6,236 nt of DNA from positions 1 to 6,236 of the forward strand of contig JANQKX010000255.1 in assembly GCA_028280915.1 (NCBI GenBank), in the 5' to 3' direction. Shown one piece after another: positions 1 to 5,266 of this stretch; position 1 is the stretch's first letter; the number at the start of each line of letters is the position of its first letter. The position numbers and the translations under genes were made by a program. Origin of the DNA: Kiloniellaceae bacterium (GTDB taxonomy: Bacteria > Pseudomonadota > Alphaproteobacteria > Kiloniellales > Kiloniellaceae). A model generated the notes under the pieces. That model saw nothing but the letters and a program-made list of their open reading frames with translations, was not told where the DNA came from and searched no databases.

Positions 1-1
1 G

Positions 2-982
2 ATCAACGAGTCCGAGTTGATTTATCAGGTGCACGACCGTCAGACGGCGGCGATCGACGCGGTCTACGACATGGGGAACGGGCTGACACCCGGAAATGAC
101 TACCCCAACTACGAGACACTGGCGGCGGTGACCACGGCGGGCGGAAACTTTGACACCTGCCTGGCCCTCGGCCTCTTTAAACTGGGCAGCCCGCCGGCGG
201 GTCAGGTGACGGCCGACGTGCGGGGCGATGCCCAGGGCGGTTACGTGAACACCAGCGCGGCGATCATCAAGCGGATCGCCATCGACCGGGCCGGCCTGGC
301 ATCGGGCTTGGTCAACGAGGGTGCTTTTGCCTCACTGGACGTGTTGCAGCCCGCCGAGGTCGGCATTTTTGTCGATCGGGACGGAGCCACCGCGTCGGAT
401 GTGATTGGCGAACTGGCCCGTGGGATCGGCGCCTTTTGGGGCTTCGGCCGGGATGGGCGTCTGCGGGTGGGCCGTTTCGACGGTCCGGGCTCGGCGGTTT
501 CCGGCCGGTTCGATGGGGCGGATATGATCGACATCCGCCGGCGGCGCCTGCCTTACGAGATTCAGCCCCATTTGTTCACCGTCGGTTATGCCCGGAACTG
601 GACCGTTCAAACCGGCCAGCTGGCGGGCGGCGTGTCCCAATCTCGCCAGCGTTTCCTGGCCGAGACCTACCGCTACAGCGCCGCGGAGAACACGGACATC
701 ATCGGCCGCCATCCCACCTCGACGGCGCCGCCGGCCATCGAGGCTCTCTTTGTGGAGAGGTCCGACGCGAAGGCCGAGGCGAAACGCATGTTGGAACTCT
801 ATGGCCCGGAGCGGTCCATGTACGTGGTCGTGCTGAAACTCAGCTCGGTCCTGTTGGAAATCGGCTCGACCATCGTGATCACCTATCACCGCTGGGGCCT
901 CAGCGCCGGCAAGAGCTTTTCCGTGGTGGGGATCCGGGAGAACGCGGCTGAAAACGAAGCGGAGGTAACGATCTTTGGCTAA
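2..982 (+). CDS. Phage tail tip / baseplate hub-type protein, 5'-truncated by the window edge
   Basis: The frame is open from base 2, so the gene starts outside the window. A TTG at 17 is only an internal codon: the upstream residues are in frame and no convincing Shine-Dalgarno site precedes it. About 326 residues are visible, ending in TAA at 980-982. The text reads like the C-terminal half of the large tail tip or baseplate proteins I recall from alphaproteobacterial prophages. Recognisable pieces are LIYQVHDRQ near the left edge, GQVTADVRGDAQGGYV about 80 residues in, GAFWGFGRDGRLRVGRFDG near the middle, VGYARNWTVQ, and a terminal segment with Y-G-rich beta strands ending EVTIFG. The expected role is a structural part of the distal tail, near the host-contacting tip. 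The next gene overlaps it by 8 bases, so the two are probably translationally coupled. The family call rests on memory of related prophages; the exact fold is not established here. Confidence 0.72.
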   Translation: MNESELIYQVHDRQTAAIDAVYDMGNGLTPGNDYPNYETLAAVTTAGGNFDTCLALGLFKLGSPPAGQVTADVRGDAQGGYVNTSAAIIKRIAIDRAGLASGLVNEGAFASLDVLQPAEVGIFVDRDGATASDVIGELARGIGAFWGFGRDGRLRVGRFDGPGSAVSGRFDGADMIDIRRRRLPYEIQPHLFTVGYARNWTVQTGQLAGGVSQSRQRFLAETYRYSAAENTDIIGRHPTSTAPPAIEALFVERSDAKAEAKRMLELYGPERSMYVVVLKLSSVLLEIGSTIVITYHRWGLSAGKSFSVVGIRENAAENEAEVTIFG

Positions 983-1757
983 TGCATATTTGGGTGCCCC
1001 CAATCTGTTTGACTTCGCCGCGGCCATCGGCGCGGGCAGTCAAATCCAATCCCTGCCGGTCCAGAACCTGCGCGATCCGCGGGTCGTGCGCCCCTGGCGG
1101 GGGGCGGTCGGTGTCACCACGACCTATTTGCTGGCCGACAACGGCGCGGCCAAGGAGCTTCAGGCCACGGCCCTCCTGGGTACCAACCTGACGGCCAATG
1201 CCACCTTCAGGGTGCGGGTCTCCGCCAGCGACCAAACCGGCGTTGCGGGCGATCTCTATGACTCCGGCACCATCGCCGCCGGCCAGGTGGATCCGGCCTA
1301 TCGGGCTTTCGTGCATAGCCTGCCCGCGCCGGTCAGCGGGCGTTATGTGCGCCTGGACATCACGGATACAAACCTGAGCTACCTGGAAGCCGGGCGCTGG
1401 TTCTTCGGCCCGGTGTTTCAGCCCGGCATCAATATTCAGTTCGGCTTGCTGCGCAATCAGAACGACCCCAGCAAGCTGACCGAATCCCTCAACGGTCAGG
1501 TTTTTGTGGACCGTAAGGACAAGCGGCGCAGTTGGCGCATCAACTTCGATTTCCTGACCGAGCAGGAAGCTCTGACCGGCCTGGCGGAGATCGACCGCCT
1601 GGTCTCCATCACCGACGACGTCCTTTTCGTGCTCGATCCGGACAGCACCAATTTGGGCCGTGATTCCATCTGGGGCCTGTTGTCCCAGCAAAGCGGCCTG
1701 ACCCATTCCAACCAGGACACCTTCCAGCAGTCCTATACCATCACGGAGCGTAAATAA
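975..1757 (+). CDS. Phage tail protein with discoidin/galactose-binding-like beta domain
   Basis: This protein has 260 residues. The start is TTG at 975, chosen because GGAGG lies at 961-965 with a 9-base spacer and the first residues (MANAYLGAPNLFD) are the natural N-terminus. No ATG is better placed. Residues about 25-145 look like a jelly-roll/galactose-binding fold: alternating beta strands, an LYDSGTI segment, and the strand SGRYVRLDITD, which is typical of F5/8-type (discoidin-like) domains. Residues about 150-260 form a second part with an FVDRKDKRRSWRINFDFLTE segment and the pattern LFVLDP near the end. It probably sits at the tail tip between the hub protein upstream and the fibres downstream, where a sugar-binding fold would help in surface recognition or fibre attachment. 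The stop TAA (1755-1757) shares one base with the next ATG. The domain assignment is an inference from strand patterns, and no sugar-binding residues can be named. Confidence 0.65.
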   Translation: MANAYLGAPNLFDFAAAIGAGSQIQSLPVQNLRDPRVVRPWRGAVGVTTTYLLADNGAAKELQATALLGTNLTANATFRVRVSASDQTGVAGDLYDSGTIAAGQVDPAYRAFVHSLPAPVSGRYVRLDITDTNLSYLEAGRWFFGPVFQPGINIQFGLLRNQNDPSKLTESLNGQVFVDRKDKRRSWRINFDFLTEQEALTGLAEIDRLVSITDDVLFVLDPDSTNLGRDSIWGLLSQQSGLTHSNQDTFQQSYTITERK

Positions 1758-2608
1758 TGGCATTTTTATTGGCCGACCGCGTCAAAGAAACCTCCGTCAG
1801 CCCCGGCGCCGGGACGGCGAACCTGGCCGGCCCGGTCCAGGGCCATCAATCCTTCGTTCAGGGCGTGGGCAACGGCAATATCTGCACCTATTGCATGACC
1901 GACGGGGTGGCCTGGGAAGTGGGCTATGGCCTGGTGACCTCGGGCAATCCCGATACCCTGCAACGTGTCACCATCATTAGGAATTCGGCACAAGGTACCA
2001 CACCGATCAATTTCACCGGTACGGTGGATGTTTTCGTGACCGCCGCCGGCGCGAAGCTGATGTCGGTTGACAACAACGGCAAGCTGCCTTTCTTGGATGG
2101 CTTGACGTCACACGTTCTGGCCGATGGCGGCAGCAACAATCTGTTCGAAGTAACCGCCAATGGTGCGACGGTTTCCAACAGCAGCGGCAACACACTGCTC
2201 GACGTGGGCCCAAGCGGCATGACGGTCTCGGATAGCGGCGGGCCGTTGCTGACCCTCAATGGCACCACATTGAACATCGCCAGCGGGATCGATTTTCAGA
2301 TCGACGGTGCCTCGGCGATCACCGACGCGGATATTGCCGGTAACGTGGGATACATGCAGTTCGGCCCCATGCTGTTTAACTGGGGCAGTTCGGGCAGTCT
2401 ATCCAACGCCGCAATAGCGGTCACCTTTTCCAGGGCGTTCAGCGCGATACCCAAGGCGGTCCTGGCCACGGTCTCGCACAACACATCGCGCGTGGTGACG
2501 GTGGATGATCTAACTGTGACGGGATTTAACGCCTACACCTGGCGGGTTTCCGACGGGCTTGGGAACGTTAATCCGGGTTTTGACTGGCTGGCAATCGGCT
2601 TGGCCTAA
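1757..2608 (+). CDS. Tail fibre protein A: conserved N-terminal domain, repeat stalk, gp53-like C-terminal domain
   Basis: This protein has 283 residues. ATG at 1757 is preceded by GGAG (1745-1748) with an 8-base spacer. Residues 1-96 (MAFLLADRVKETSVSPG...) match the N-terminal module common in phage tail fibre-type proteins, with the recurring words ADRVKET, WEVGYG and NFTGTVDVFVT. Residues 129-177 contain about three repeats of 17-18 residues starting at L129, L147 and L164, each with hydrophobic strand, turn and strand, suggesting a beta-helical or trimeric stalk. Residues about 198-283 resemble the gp53-like tail fibre C-terminal domain: GYMQFGPMLFNWG, then a VTF..AF strand, TVTGFNAYTW, and the terminal FDWLAIGLA. 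This region is the likely receptor-binding tip. A CxxC pair (C43, C46) sits in the N-terminal domain. The gene is paralogous to the following one. The fibre role is well supported; the receptor is unknown. Confidence 0.75.
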   Translation: MAFLLADRVKETSVSPGAGTANLAGPVQGHQSFVQGVGNGNICTYCMTDGVAWEVGYGLVTSGNPDTLQRVTIIRNSAQGTTPINFTGTVDVFVTAAGAKLMSVDNNGKLPFLDGLTSHVLADGGSNNLFEVTANGATVSNSSGNTLLDVGPSGMTVSDSGGPLLTLNGTTLNIASGIDFQIDGASAITDADIAGNVGYMQFGPMLFNWGSSGSLSNAAIAVTFSRAFSAIPKAVLATVSHNTSRVVTVDDLTVTGFNAYTWRVSDGLGNVNPGFDWLAIGLA

Positions 2609-2669
2609 CAATCACCCGCCATTGCGGCCGGCAGCAAGTAACGATGGCAGGGTGCGCCAAAGCGTCCCT

Positions 2670-2698
2670 TTTGCAGCAGTTCACGACAGTTTTATAAT
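2670..2698 (+). promoter_or_regulatory. Candidate sigma70-type promoter before fibre B
   Basis: A perfect TATAAT (2693-2698) lies 17 bases downstream of TTTGCA (2670-2675), which matches four of six positions of the -35 consensus. It sits in the 106-base gap between the two fibre genes, in a locally AT-rich patch of an otherwise GC-rich region. Transcription would start near 2705, inside or next to the GGAG at 2703-2706 and only about 10 bases before the ATG. The resulting mRNA would have a very short leader and perhaps lack an intact ribosome binding site. That weakens the case: the AT-rich patch may simply keep the ribosome binding site unstructured within a longer operon transcript. Confidence 0.35.
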
Positions 2699-2714
2699 TT
2701 ATGGAGCGCAAAAC

Positions 2715-3461
2715 ATGGCTTTTCAACTCGCCGATCGCGTCAAGGAAACTTCCGTCAGTCCGGGCGCTGGCACGGCTAATCTGGCCGGTCCGGTACAGGG
2801 CTTTCAGTCCTTCGTCCAGGGTGTCGGCAACGGAGACATCTGTACCTACTGCATGACCGACGGCGCGGCCTGGGAGGTGGGCTACGGTCAGGTTGCCGCC
2901 GGCACGCCGGATACCCTGCAACGTATCGCCGTCATCAAGAACTCGGACCAAGGCACGGTGCCCATCAACTTCACCGGCACGGTGGATGTTTTCGTGACAC
3001 CGTCCGGGCTGGGATCGCTGCACGTCGACAACAACGGCGCCATTCCTTTCCTGCCGGGTCTGAACCGCCACCTCTTCCGCGACGGCGCGAACAACGACCT
3101 GGTGGAATTGACGGCGGACTATCTCGACGTAAAGGCCGGCGTCGAATTGCGCATCGGGGGCCGGCAAGCCATTACAAACGTGGATGAGACGGGGATCGAC
3201 GGCTACATACAACTCGGGCCGATCCTCTTGCAGTGGGGCGGCGGCGCCACGGCCAACGGCGGCCCGCAGGCCTTCGTTTTCCCCACACCCTTTAGCGAAA
3301 CCGCCAAGTCGGTCACCGCCACCTGTTTGACCAATGGGGCCGAACGCATCGTCACAATCCAGGAAATCACGGCCACCGGCTTTAACGCCTATTCATGGAG
3401 CGGCAGTGGCGCGAACACGCCCACGGTCGCAATCAGATGGCAGGCCATCGGCCTGGCCTGA
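2715..3461 (+). CDS. Tail fibre protein B: shorter paralogue of the preceding fibre
   Basis: This protein has 248 residues. The open frame extends upstream to 2559, but ATG at 2715 is chosen because the protein then aligns residue for residue with fibre A from its first Met, and GGAG (2703-2706) lies 8 bases before it. An upstream start would overlap the end of fibre A and add sequence with no counterpart. Residues 1-96 are the same N-terminal module (MAFQLADRVKETSVSPG..., C43 and C46 retained, NFTGTVDVFVT). A short middle follows, with a single strand-rich unit around residues 127-147, then the gp53-like C-terminal domain (GYIQLGPILLQWGG, VFPTPF, ATGFNAYSW, terminal IRWQAIGLA). The C-terminal third is much more diverged from fibre A than the N-terminal third, as expected if the two attach at the same tail site but recognise different surfaces. 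A promoter-like sequence precedes it, so it may be expressed separately. Confidence 0.75.
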   Translation: MAFQLADRVKETSVSPGAGTANLAGPVQGFQSFVQGVGNGDICTYCMTDGAAWEVGYGQVAAGTPDTLQRIAVIKNSDQGTVPINFTGTVDVFVTPSGLGSLHVDNNGAIPFLPGLNRHLFRDGANNDLVELTADYLDVKAGVELRIGGRQAITNVDETGIDGYIQLGPILLQWGGGATANGGPQAFVFPTPFSETAKSVTATCLTNGAERIVTIQEITATGFNAYSWSGSGANTPTVAIRWQAIGLA

Positions 3462-3488
3462 CCGGCTTTGTTGACAACAGAGAATGCC

Positions 3489-3797
3489 ATGAAACGCTCA
3501 TCCGTGGTCTCAGCGCTTGTGCTCGCGGCGGTGGCCGCGATGACGGCCGGCGGGGCCTGGGGCGGTCAGCCCAGGTGCGATGCCCGAAACGTCATCATCG
3601 ACCACCTGGAACGGGCCTACGGCGAAGTGGTGCGCCAGCGCGGGGTCACCTTCAAGGGCACCATCCTGGAAGTCCTGACCAGCGCGGACGGGGAAACCTG
3701 GTCCATCGTCATCACCTCGCCCGGCGGCACCGCTTGCCTGGTGAGCGCCGGCGAGGGCTGGCAGAGCCTGAACGTGAAAGAGGGGGAGGGGACCTGA
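3489..3797 (+). CDS. Small secreted protein with two cysteines, function unknown
   Basis: This protein has 102 residues. ATG at 3489 is preferred over an in-frame TTG at 3468 because it begins a classical Sec signal peptide: MKRSS, then a hydrophobic stretch at about residues 6-20 (VVSALVLAAVAAMTA), with a likely cleavage near A23-W-G25. The ribosome binding site is weak (GAGA just upstream). The mature part has C30 near its N-terminus and C83 in TACLVSAGEGW, which could form a periplasmic disulfide. The body contains LERAYGEVVRQRGVTF and ETWSIVITSPGG. I recall similar small exported proteins of unknown function in alphaproteobacteria, with a Cys near the N-terminus, a YGE word and a TW.I..TSP strand, not obviously tied to phages. 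Here it follows the fibre gene by 27 bases and ends one base before the next start codon. It could be an accessory (moron-type) gene or part of the lysis module. No function is assigned. Confidence 0.65.
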   Translation: MKRSSVVSALVLAAVAAMTAGGAWGGQPRCDARNVIIDHLERAYGEVVRQRGVTFKGTILEVLTSADGETWSIVITSPGGTACLVSAGEGWQSLNVKEGEGT

Positions 3798-3798
3798 C

Positions 3799-4161
3799 AT
3801 GGTCGTGCCCGATTTGGATTTGAAGAACATTACCTTCGGCCGGGTGGTCTCGGTGGTGATCGGCCTGGTGGTGGCCGCGTCGATCTTCGTGGCGGCCTGG
3901 AACACGCTGGGATTGCCCCGTTGGGCCTGGGCCTATGAGATGGAAGAGCTGAAGAACTTCTCAGAGGAAACCCGCGTCCTGCTGCTGGAAGACCAATTGT
4001 GGAACGCCCAGGCCCGCCTGACCGAACTGCTGCGGCTGCGGGACGAATACCGGCGCAAGGGCGAAACGGAACCGAACTGGCTGGGCGAGGACATTTCCGG
4101 TCTGCGCCGCCACATCTACCAAAAGGAAAAAAGCATCAAGGCCTTGGAAAATGATCAGTAG
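3799..4161 (+). CDS. Single-pass membrane protein with periplasmic coiled coil (inner-membrane spanin-like?)
   Basis: This protein has 120 residues. ATG at 3799 has GGAGG at 3785-3789 inside the end of the preceding gene with a 9-base spacer, so the two are coupled. Residues about 16-34 (VVSVVIGLVVAASIFVAAW) form one membrane segment. Residues about 47-82 and 97-118 are rich in Glu, Leu, Arg and Lys with heptad-like spacing (EELKNF, LLLEDQLWNAQARLTELL, KEKSIKALEN) and are probably coiled coil. Few positive charges flank the segment, so orientation is uncertain, but N-terminus in and C-terminus in the periplasm is plausible. A short N-terminal anchor plus a periplasmic coiled coil is the architecture of Rz-type inner-membrane spanins, and a lipoprotein gene (4466) is nearby, as would be needed for the outer-membrane partner. 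No sequence similarity to a named spanin is recognised, so this function is inferred from architecture and position only. Confidence 0.6.
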   Translation: MVVPDLDLKNITFGRVVSVVIGLVVAASIFVAAWNTLGLPRWAWAYEMEELKNFSEETRVLLLEDQLWNAQARLTELLRLRDEYRRKGETEPNWLGEDISGLRRHIYQKEKSIKALENDQ

Positions 4162-4229
4162 CGCAGAACGATCAGTCACAGGGCCGGCCGGCCGGATTCT
4201 TTAAGGGACATAATTAAGAGAAGAGGGTT

Positions 4230-4454
4230 ATGAAACATCTTGCATCCTACAACAAGGCGACCGTGCCCATGTTGGTCAATGCCTTCCTCATGCTGGTGAA
4301 CGGGCGCCTGCCCGAGGAGATCCGCCTTAGCGGTGACGAACTGGGCTGGACCATGATCCTCCTGACCGCGCTGATCGCCTATCTGGTGCCCAATGCCATG
4401 CCGCAAGGAAAGCCTCGAGAAAGGCCGCCCTCAACCCCCTCCCAAAACAATTAG
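4230..4454 (+). CDS. Small holin-like membrane protein
   Basis: This protein has 74 residues. ATG at 4230 follows a purine-rich stretch (4216-4227, containing AAGAG and GAGGG) that acts as the ribosome binding site, though its exact spacing is ambiguous. Two hydrophobic stretches are visible: about residues 10-26 (KATVPMLVNAFLMLVNG) and a clear membrane segment at about residues 45-61 (WTMILLTALIAYLVPNA), followed by a hydrophilic, Pro- and Arg-containing tail. The pattern of an N-terminal K-A-hydrophobic helix, a short polar loop, and a second helix ending in LVPN resembles small two-helix phage holins that I recall from actinophages and proteobacterial phages. Size, topology and position in the late block next to a spanin-like gene and a lipoprotein gene all fit a holin, which would open the inner membrane at lysis. 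No endolysin is seen beside it, so the label is tentative. Confidence 0.55.
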   Translation: MKHLASYNKATVPMLVNAFLMLVNGRLPEEIRLSGDELGWTMILLTALIAYLVPNAMPQGKPRERPPSTPSQNN

Positions 4455-4465
4455 GAGTTTGATCC

Positions 4466-4780
4466 ATGTTAAAATCCCTAACGGCCGCCGCTACGGCGGC
4501 TTTTTTATTGGCCGGGTGTCAAAGCCTGGATGATCTGACCATCGAGCAGCAGGCCTTCGTCTCCTGCCAAGGCTATCTGGCCTTGATCGAGGATCTGCAC
4601 CTGTTCCGCGACCGGCTCGGCGCCGGACAAAAGGAAATCATCATCACCGCCAACAACGTGGTGCTGCCCACCTGCGACAGCGTGGCCGACGGCGATCTCA
4701 CCGACTACACCGACGCCCTGACCATCGTCACGCGGAACCTGGCCCAGGTCTTTACCGTTCAAGAGGAGATCCAGCCATGA
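4466..4780 (+). CDS. Phage-block lipoprotein, function unknown (possible outer-membrane partner of the coiled-coil protein)
   Basis: This protein has 104 residues. ATG at 4466 has AGGAG at 4453-4457, overlapping the stop of the preceding gene, with an 8-base spacer. The N-terminus is a type II signal peptide: MLKSLTAAATAAFLLAGC, with lipobox L15-A-G-C18. Residues after the lipidated cysteine are Q-S, not Asp, so outer-membrane sorting is expected. The mature part is mostly helical and acidic, with two more cysteines (C34 in VSCQGY, C70 in LPTCDS) that may pair. It is longer and less proline-rich than typical outer-membrane spanins, so a spanin role is only a positional suggestion. The codons for residues 7-14 form a strong intrinsic-terminator hairpin (listed separately), which is unusual inside a gene. 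Its stop overlaps the next start as ATGA, implying translational coupling. Confidence 0.68.
   Translation: MLKSLTAAATAAFLLAGCQSLDDLTIEQQAFVSCQGYLALIEDLHLFRDRLGAGQKEIIITANNVVLPTCDSVADGDLTDYTDALTIVTRNLAQVFTVQEEIQP
4484..4506 (+). terminator. Intrinsic-terminator-like hairpin inside the lipoprotein signal-peptide codons
   Basis: GCCGCCG (4484-4490), loop CTA, and CGGCGGC (4494-4500) form a perfect 7-bp all-GC stem directly followed by six T (4501-4506). By structure this is a textbook rho-independent terminator. It starts 18 bases downstream of the A of the ATG at 4466. It could act as a translation-dependent attenuator: a ribosome entering early would block folding, while an untranslated message would stop here. 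Alternatively it is a chance result of Ala codons (GCC GCC GCT) followed by GCG GCT TTT TTA. Confidence 0.55.
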
Positions 4781-4806
4781 ACCCCCTTCCAGCCATGAAC
4801 CCCCTT
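4771..4806 (+). repeat. Exact 18-bp tandem duplication across the start of the 62-aa gene
   Basis: The unit CCAGCCATGAACCCCCTT occurs twice head to tail (4771-4788 and 4789-4806) without a mismatch. It carries an ATG, so the start codon and the first codons (MNPLPA / MNPL) are doubled in frame. Its first copy also contains the stop codon of the lipoprotein gene at 4778-4780. Perfect identity suggests a recent slippage event. Confidence 0.9.
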
Positions 4807-4965
4807 GTCGCCGCCGTCATCGCGCTCGTCGCCAAACTGGTGCCCCAAGGCCTGGATCTGGCCGACCTGGTCGCCGCCCTGGCCGACAGCGACCATATCC
4901 CCCAAGCCGAACGGGACGCCATGAAGGCCCGCATCAAACGCATCGCCGACCTGGACTGGTCCTAA
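4777..4965 (+). CDS. Small protein of unknown function, last gene of the phage block
   Basis: This protein has 62 residues. ATG at 4777 is chosen because it overlaps the preceding stop as ATGA and has AGGAG (4764-4768) with an 8-base spacer. A second in-frame ATG at 4795 lies 26 bases from that site and arises from an exact 18-bp duplication. The protein starts MNPLPAMNPLVAAVIALVAK, giving a moderately hydrophobic stretch at about residues 7-23 that is too short and too close to a Leu/Asp-rich region to be a certain membrane anchor. The C-terminal half is charged and helical (PQAERDAMKARIKRIADLDW). I do not recognise a family. Coupling to the lipoprotein gene suggests a shared role, and it is the last gene before the strong terminator. 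Small proteins of this type at the end of lysis or tail modules are common, but nothing here allows a functional call. Confidence 0.6.
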   Translation: MNPLPAMNPLVAAVIALVAKLVPQGLDLADLVAALADSDHIPQAERDAMKARIKRIADLDWS

Positions 4966-4996
4966 GCGGGCGGGCCGCGCCCGCGGGCGTTCTTTT
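4966..4996 (+). terminator. Possible weak intrinsic terminator after the last phage gene
   Basis: Directly after the TAA at 4963-4965, GCGGGCG (4966-4972) pairs perfectly with CGCCCGC (4978-4984) across a 5-base loop. A short T-rich tract TTCTTTT follows at 4990-4996, separated by five bases. The gap between stem and T-tract, and a competing palindrome (CGCCCGCGGGCG, 4978-4989), make it weaker than the next one. Confidence 0.4.
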
Positions 4997-5043
4997 GCCA
5001 GCGGGGCCGTGGCGTCTCTGAACCGAATCCTCCCTGAAGCCTT

Positions 5044-5090
5044 GCCGCCCCGGTGGCCCTCACGGGTCAACCGGGGCGGCTTTTTTTTTT
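5044..5090 (+). terminator. Strong intrinsic terminator of the phage-side transcript
   Basis: GCCGCCCCGG (5044-5053) pairs perfectly with CCGGGGCGGC (5071-5080), and ten T follow at once (5081-5090). Inside the loop a second stem, GGCCC (5055-5059) with GGGTC (5064-5068, one G-T pair), can stack on the main stem to give one long hairpin with a four-base TCAC loop. It ends the plus-strand block about 80 bases after the last gene. Confidence 0.93.
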
Positions 5091-5183
5091 GTTTTGGCGG
5101 CCGCATGGAAAGGATGGTAGCGGTTTGGTCTCGATGGTCGGATCAGAGCTCGTTGCCAACTTCGCGCCGGGCGCCGTGCGCCC

Positions 5184-5225
5184 AAAAAAGGTAGATTAGT
5201 AAGATTTGGTGTTTGGGGCTTTTTT
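5184..5225. terminator. Possible bidirectional terminator between convergent genes
   Basis: AAAAAAG (5184-5190) is an exact inverted match to CTTTTTT (5219-5225), flanked by CCC and GGGG, so either strand gives a hairpin-like element ending in a run of T. CCCAAA (5181-5186) with TTTGGG (5212-5217) is an alternative pairing. The stems are AT-rich and the loop is over 20 bases, so termination efficiency is doubtful, but the position between convergent genes fits. Confidence 0.25.
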
Positions 5226-5234
5226 CGTGCTTGG

Positions 5235-5266
5235 GCTTTGCTCAAGCCGCTCCTTGCCCAAGCCGC
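5235..5266 (-). repeat. Imperfect 16-bp tandem repeat and hairpin just after the ispB stop
   Basis: Read on the minus strand, GCGGCTTGGGCAAGGA (5266-5251) is followed directly by GCGGCTTGAGCAAAGC (5250-5235), identical at 13 of 16 positions. GCTTGGGC at 5229-5236 (plus strand) is the exact inverse of GCCCAAGC at 5256-5263 and a near inverse of GCTCAAGC at 5240-5247, so two alternative hairpins are possible right after the gene. No T-tract follows on the minus strand, so this is not a standard intrinsic terminator. It may stabilise the 3' end. Confidence 0.5.

Noticed and set aside
332..1763. Two long minus-strand open frames opposite the tail genes (332-1027 and 900-1763)
   Set aside because: They are antisense to well-supported coding frames with natural starts and overlaps, and their products are rich in Gly, Arg, His and Asp without recognisable domains, as expected for shadows in GC-rich DNA.
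2559..2714. Upstream extension of fibre B
   Set aside because: It overlaps the end of fibre A, has no counterpart in the paralogue, and the ATG at 2715 has its own GGAG site.
1757..3461. Diversity-generating retroelement acting on the fibre genes
   Set aside because: No template repeat, no reverse transcriptase and no A-specific difference pattern; the differences between the two fibres are spread over all bases and both are ordinary diverged paralogues.
3471..3476. Perfect TTGACA before the secreted-protein gene
   Set aside because: No -10-like hexamer lies 16-18 bases downstream; that stretch is already coding sequence.
4182..4193. Palindrome GGCCGGCCGGCC between the coiled-coil and holin-like genes as a terminator
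   Set aside because: It has no loop and no T-tract follows; it is just a repeated GGCC motif.
5009..5194. Small plus-strand open frame across the strong terminator
   Set aside because: It runs through the hairpin and T10 tract, lacks a ribosome binding site, and gives a composition-driven product.
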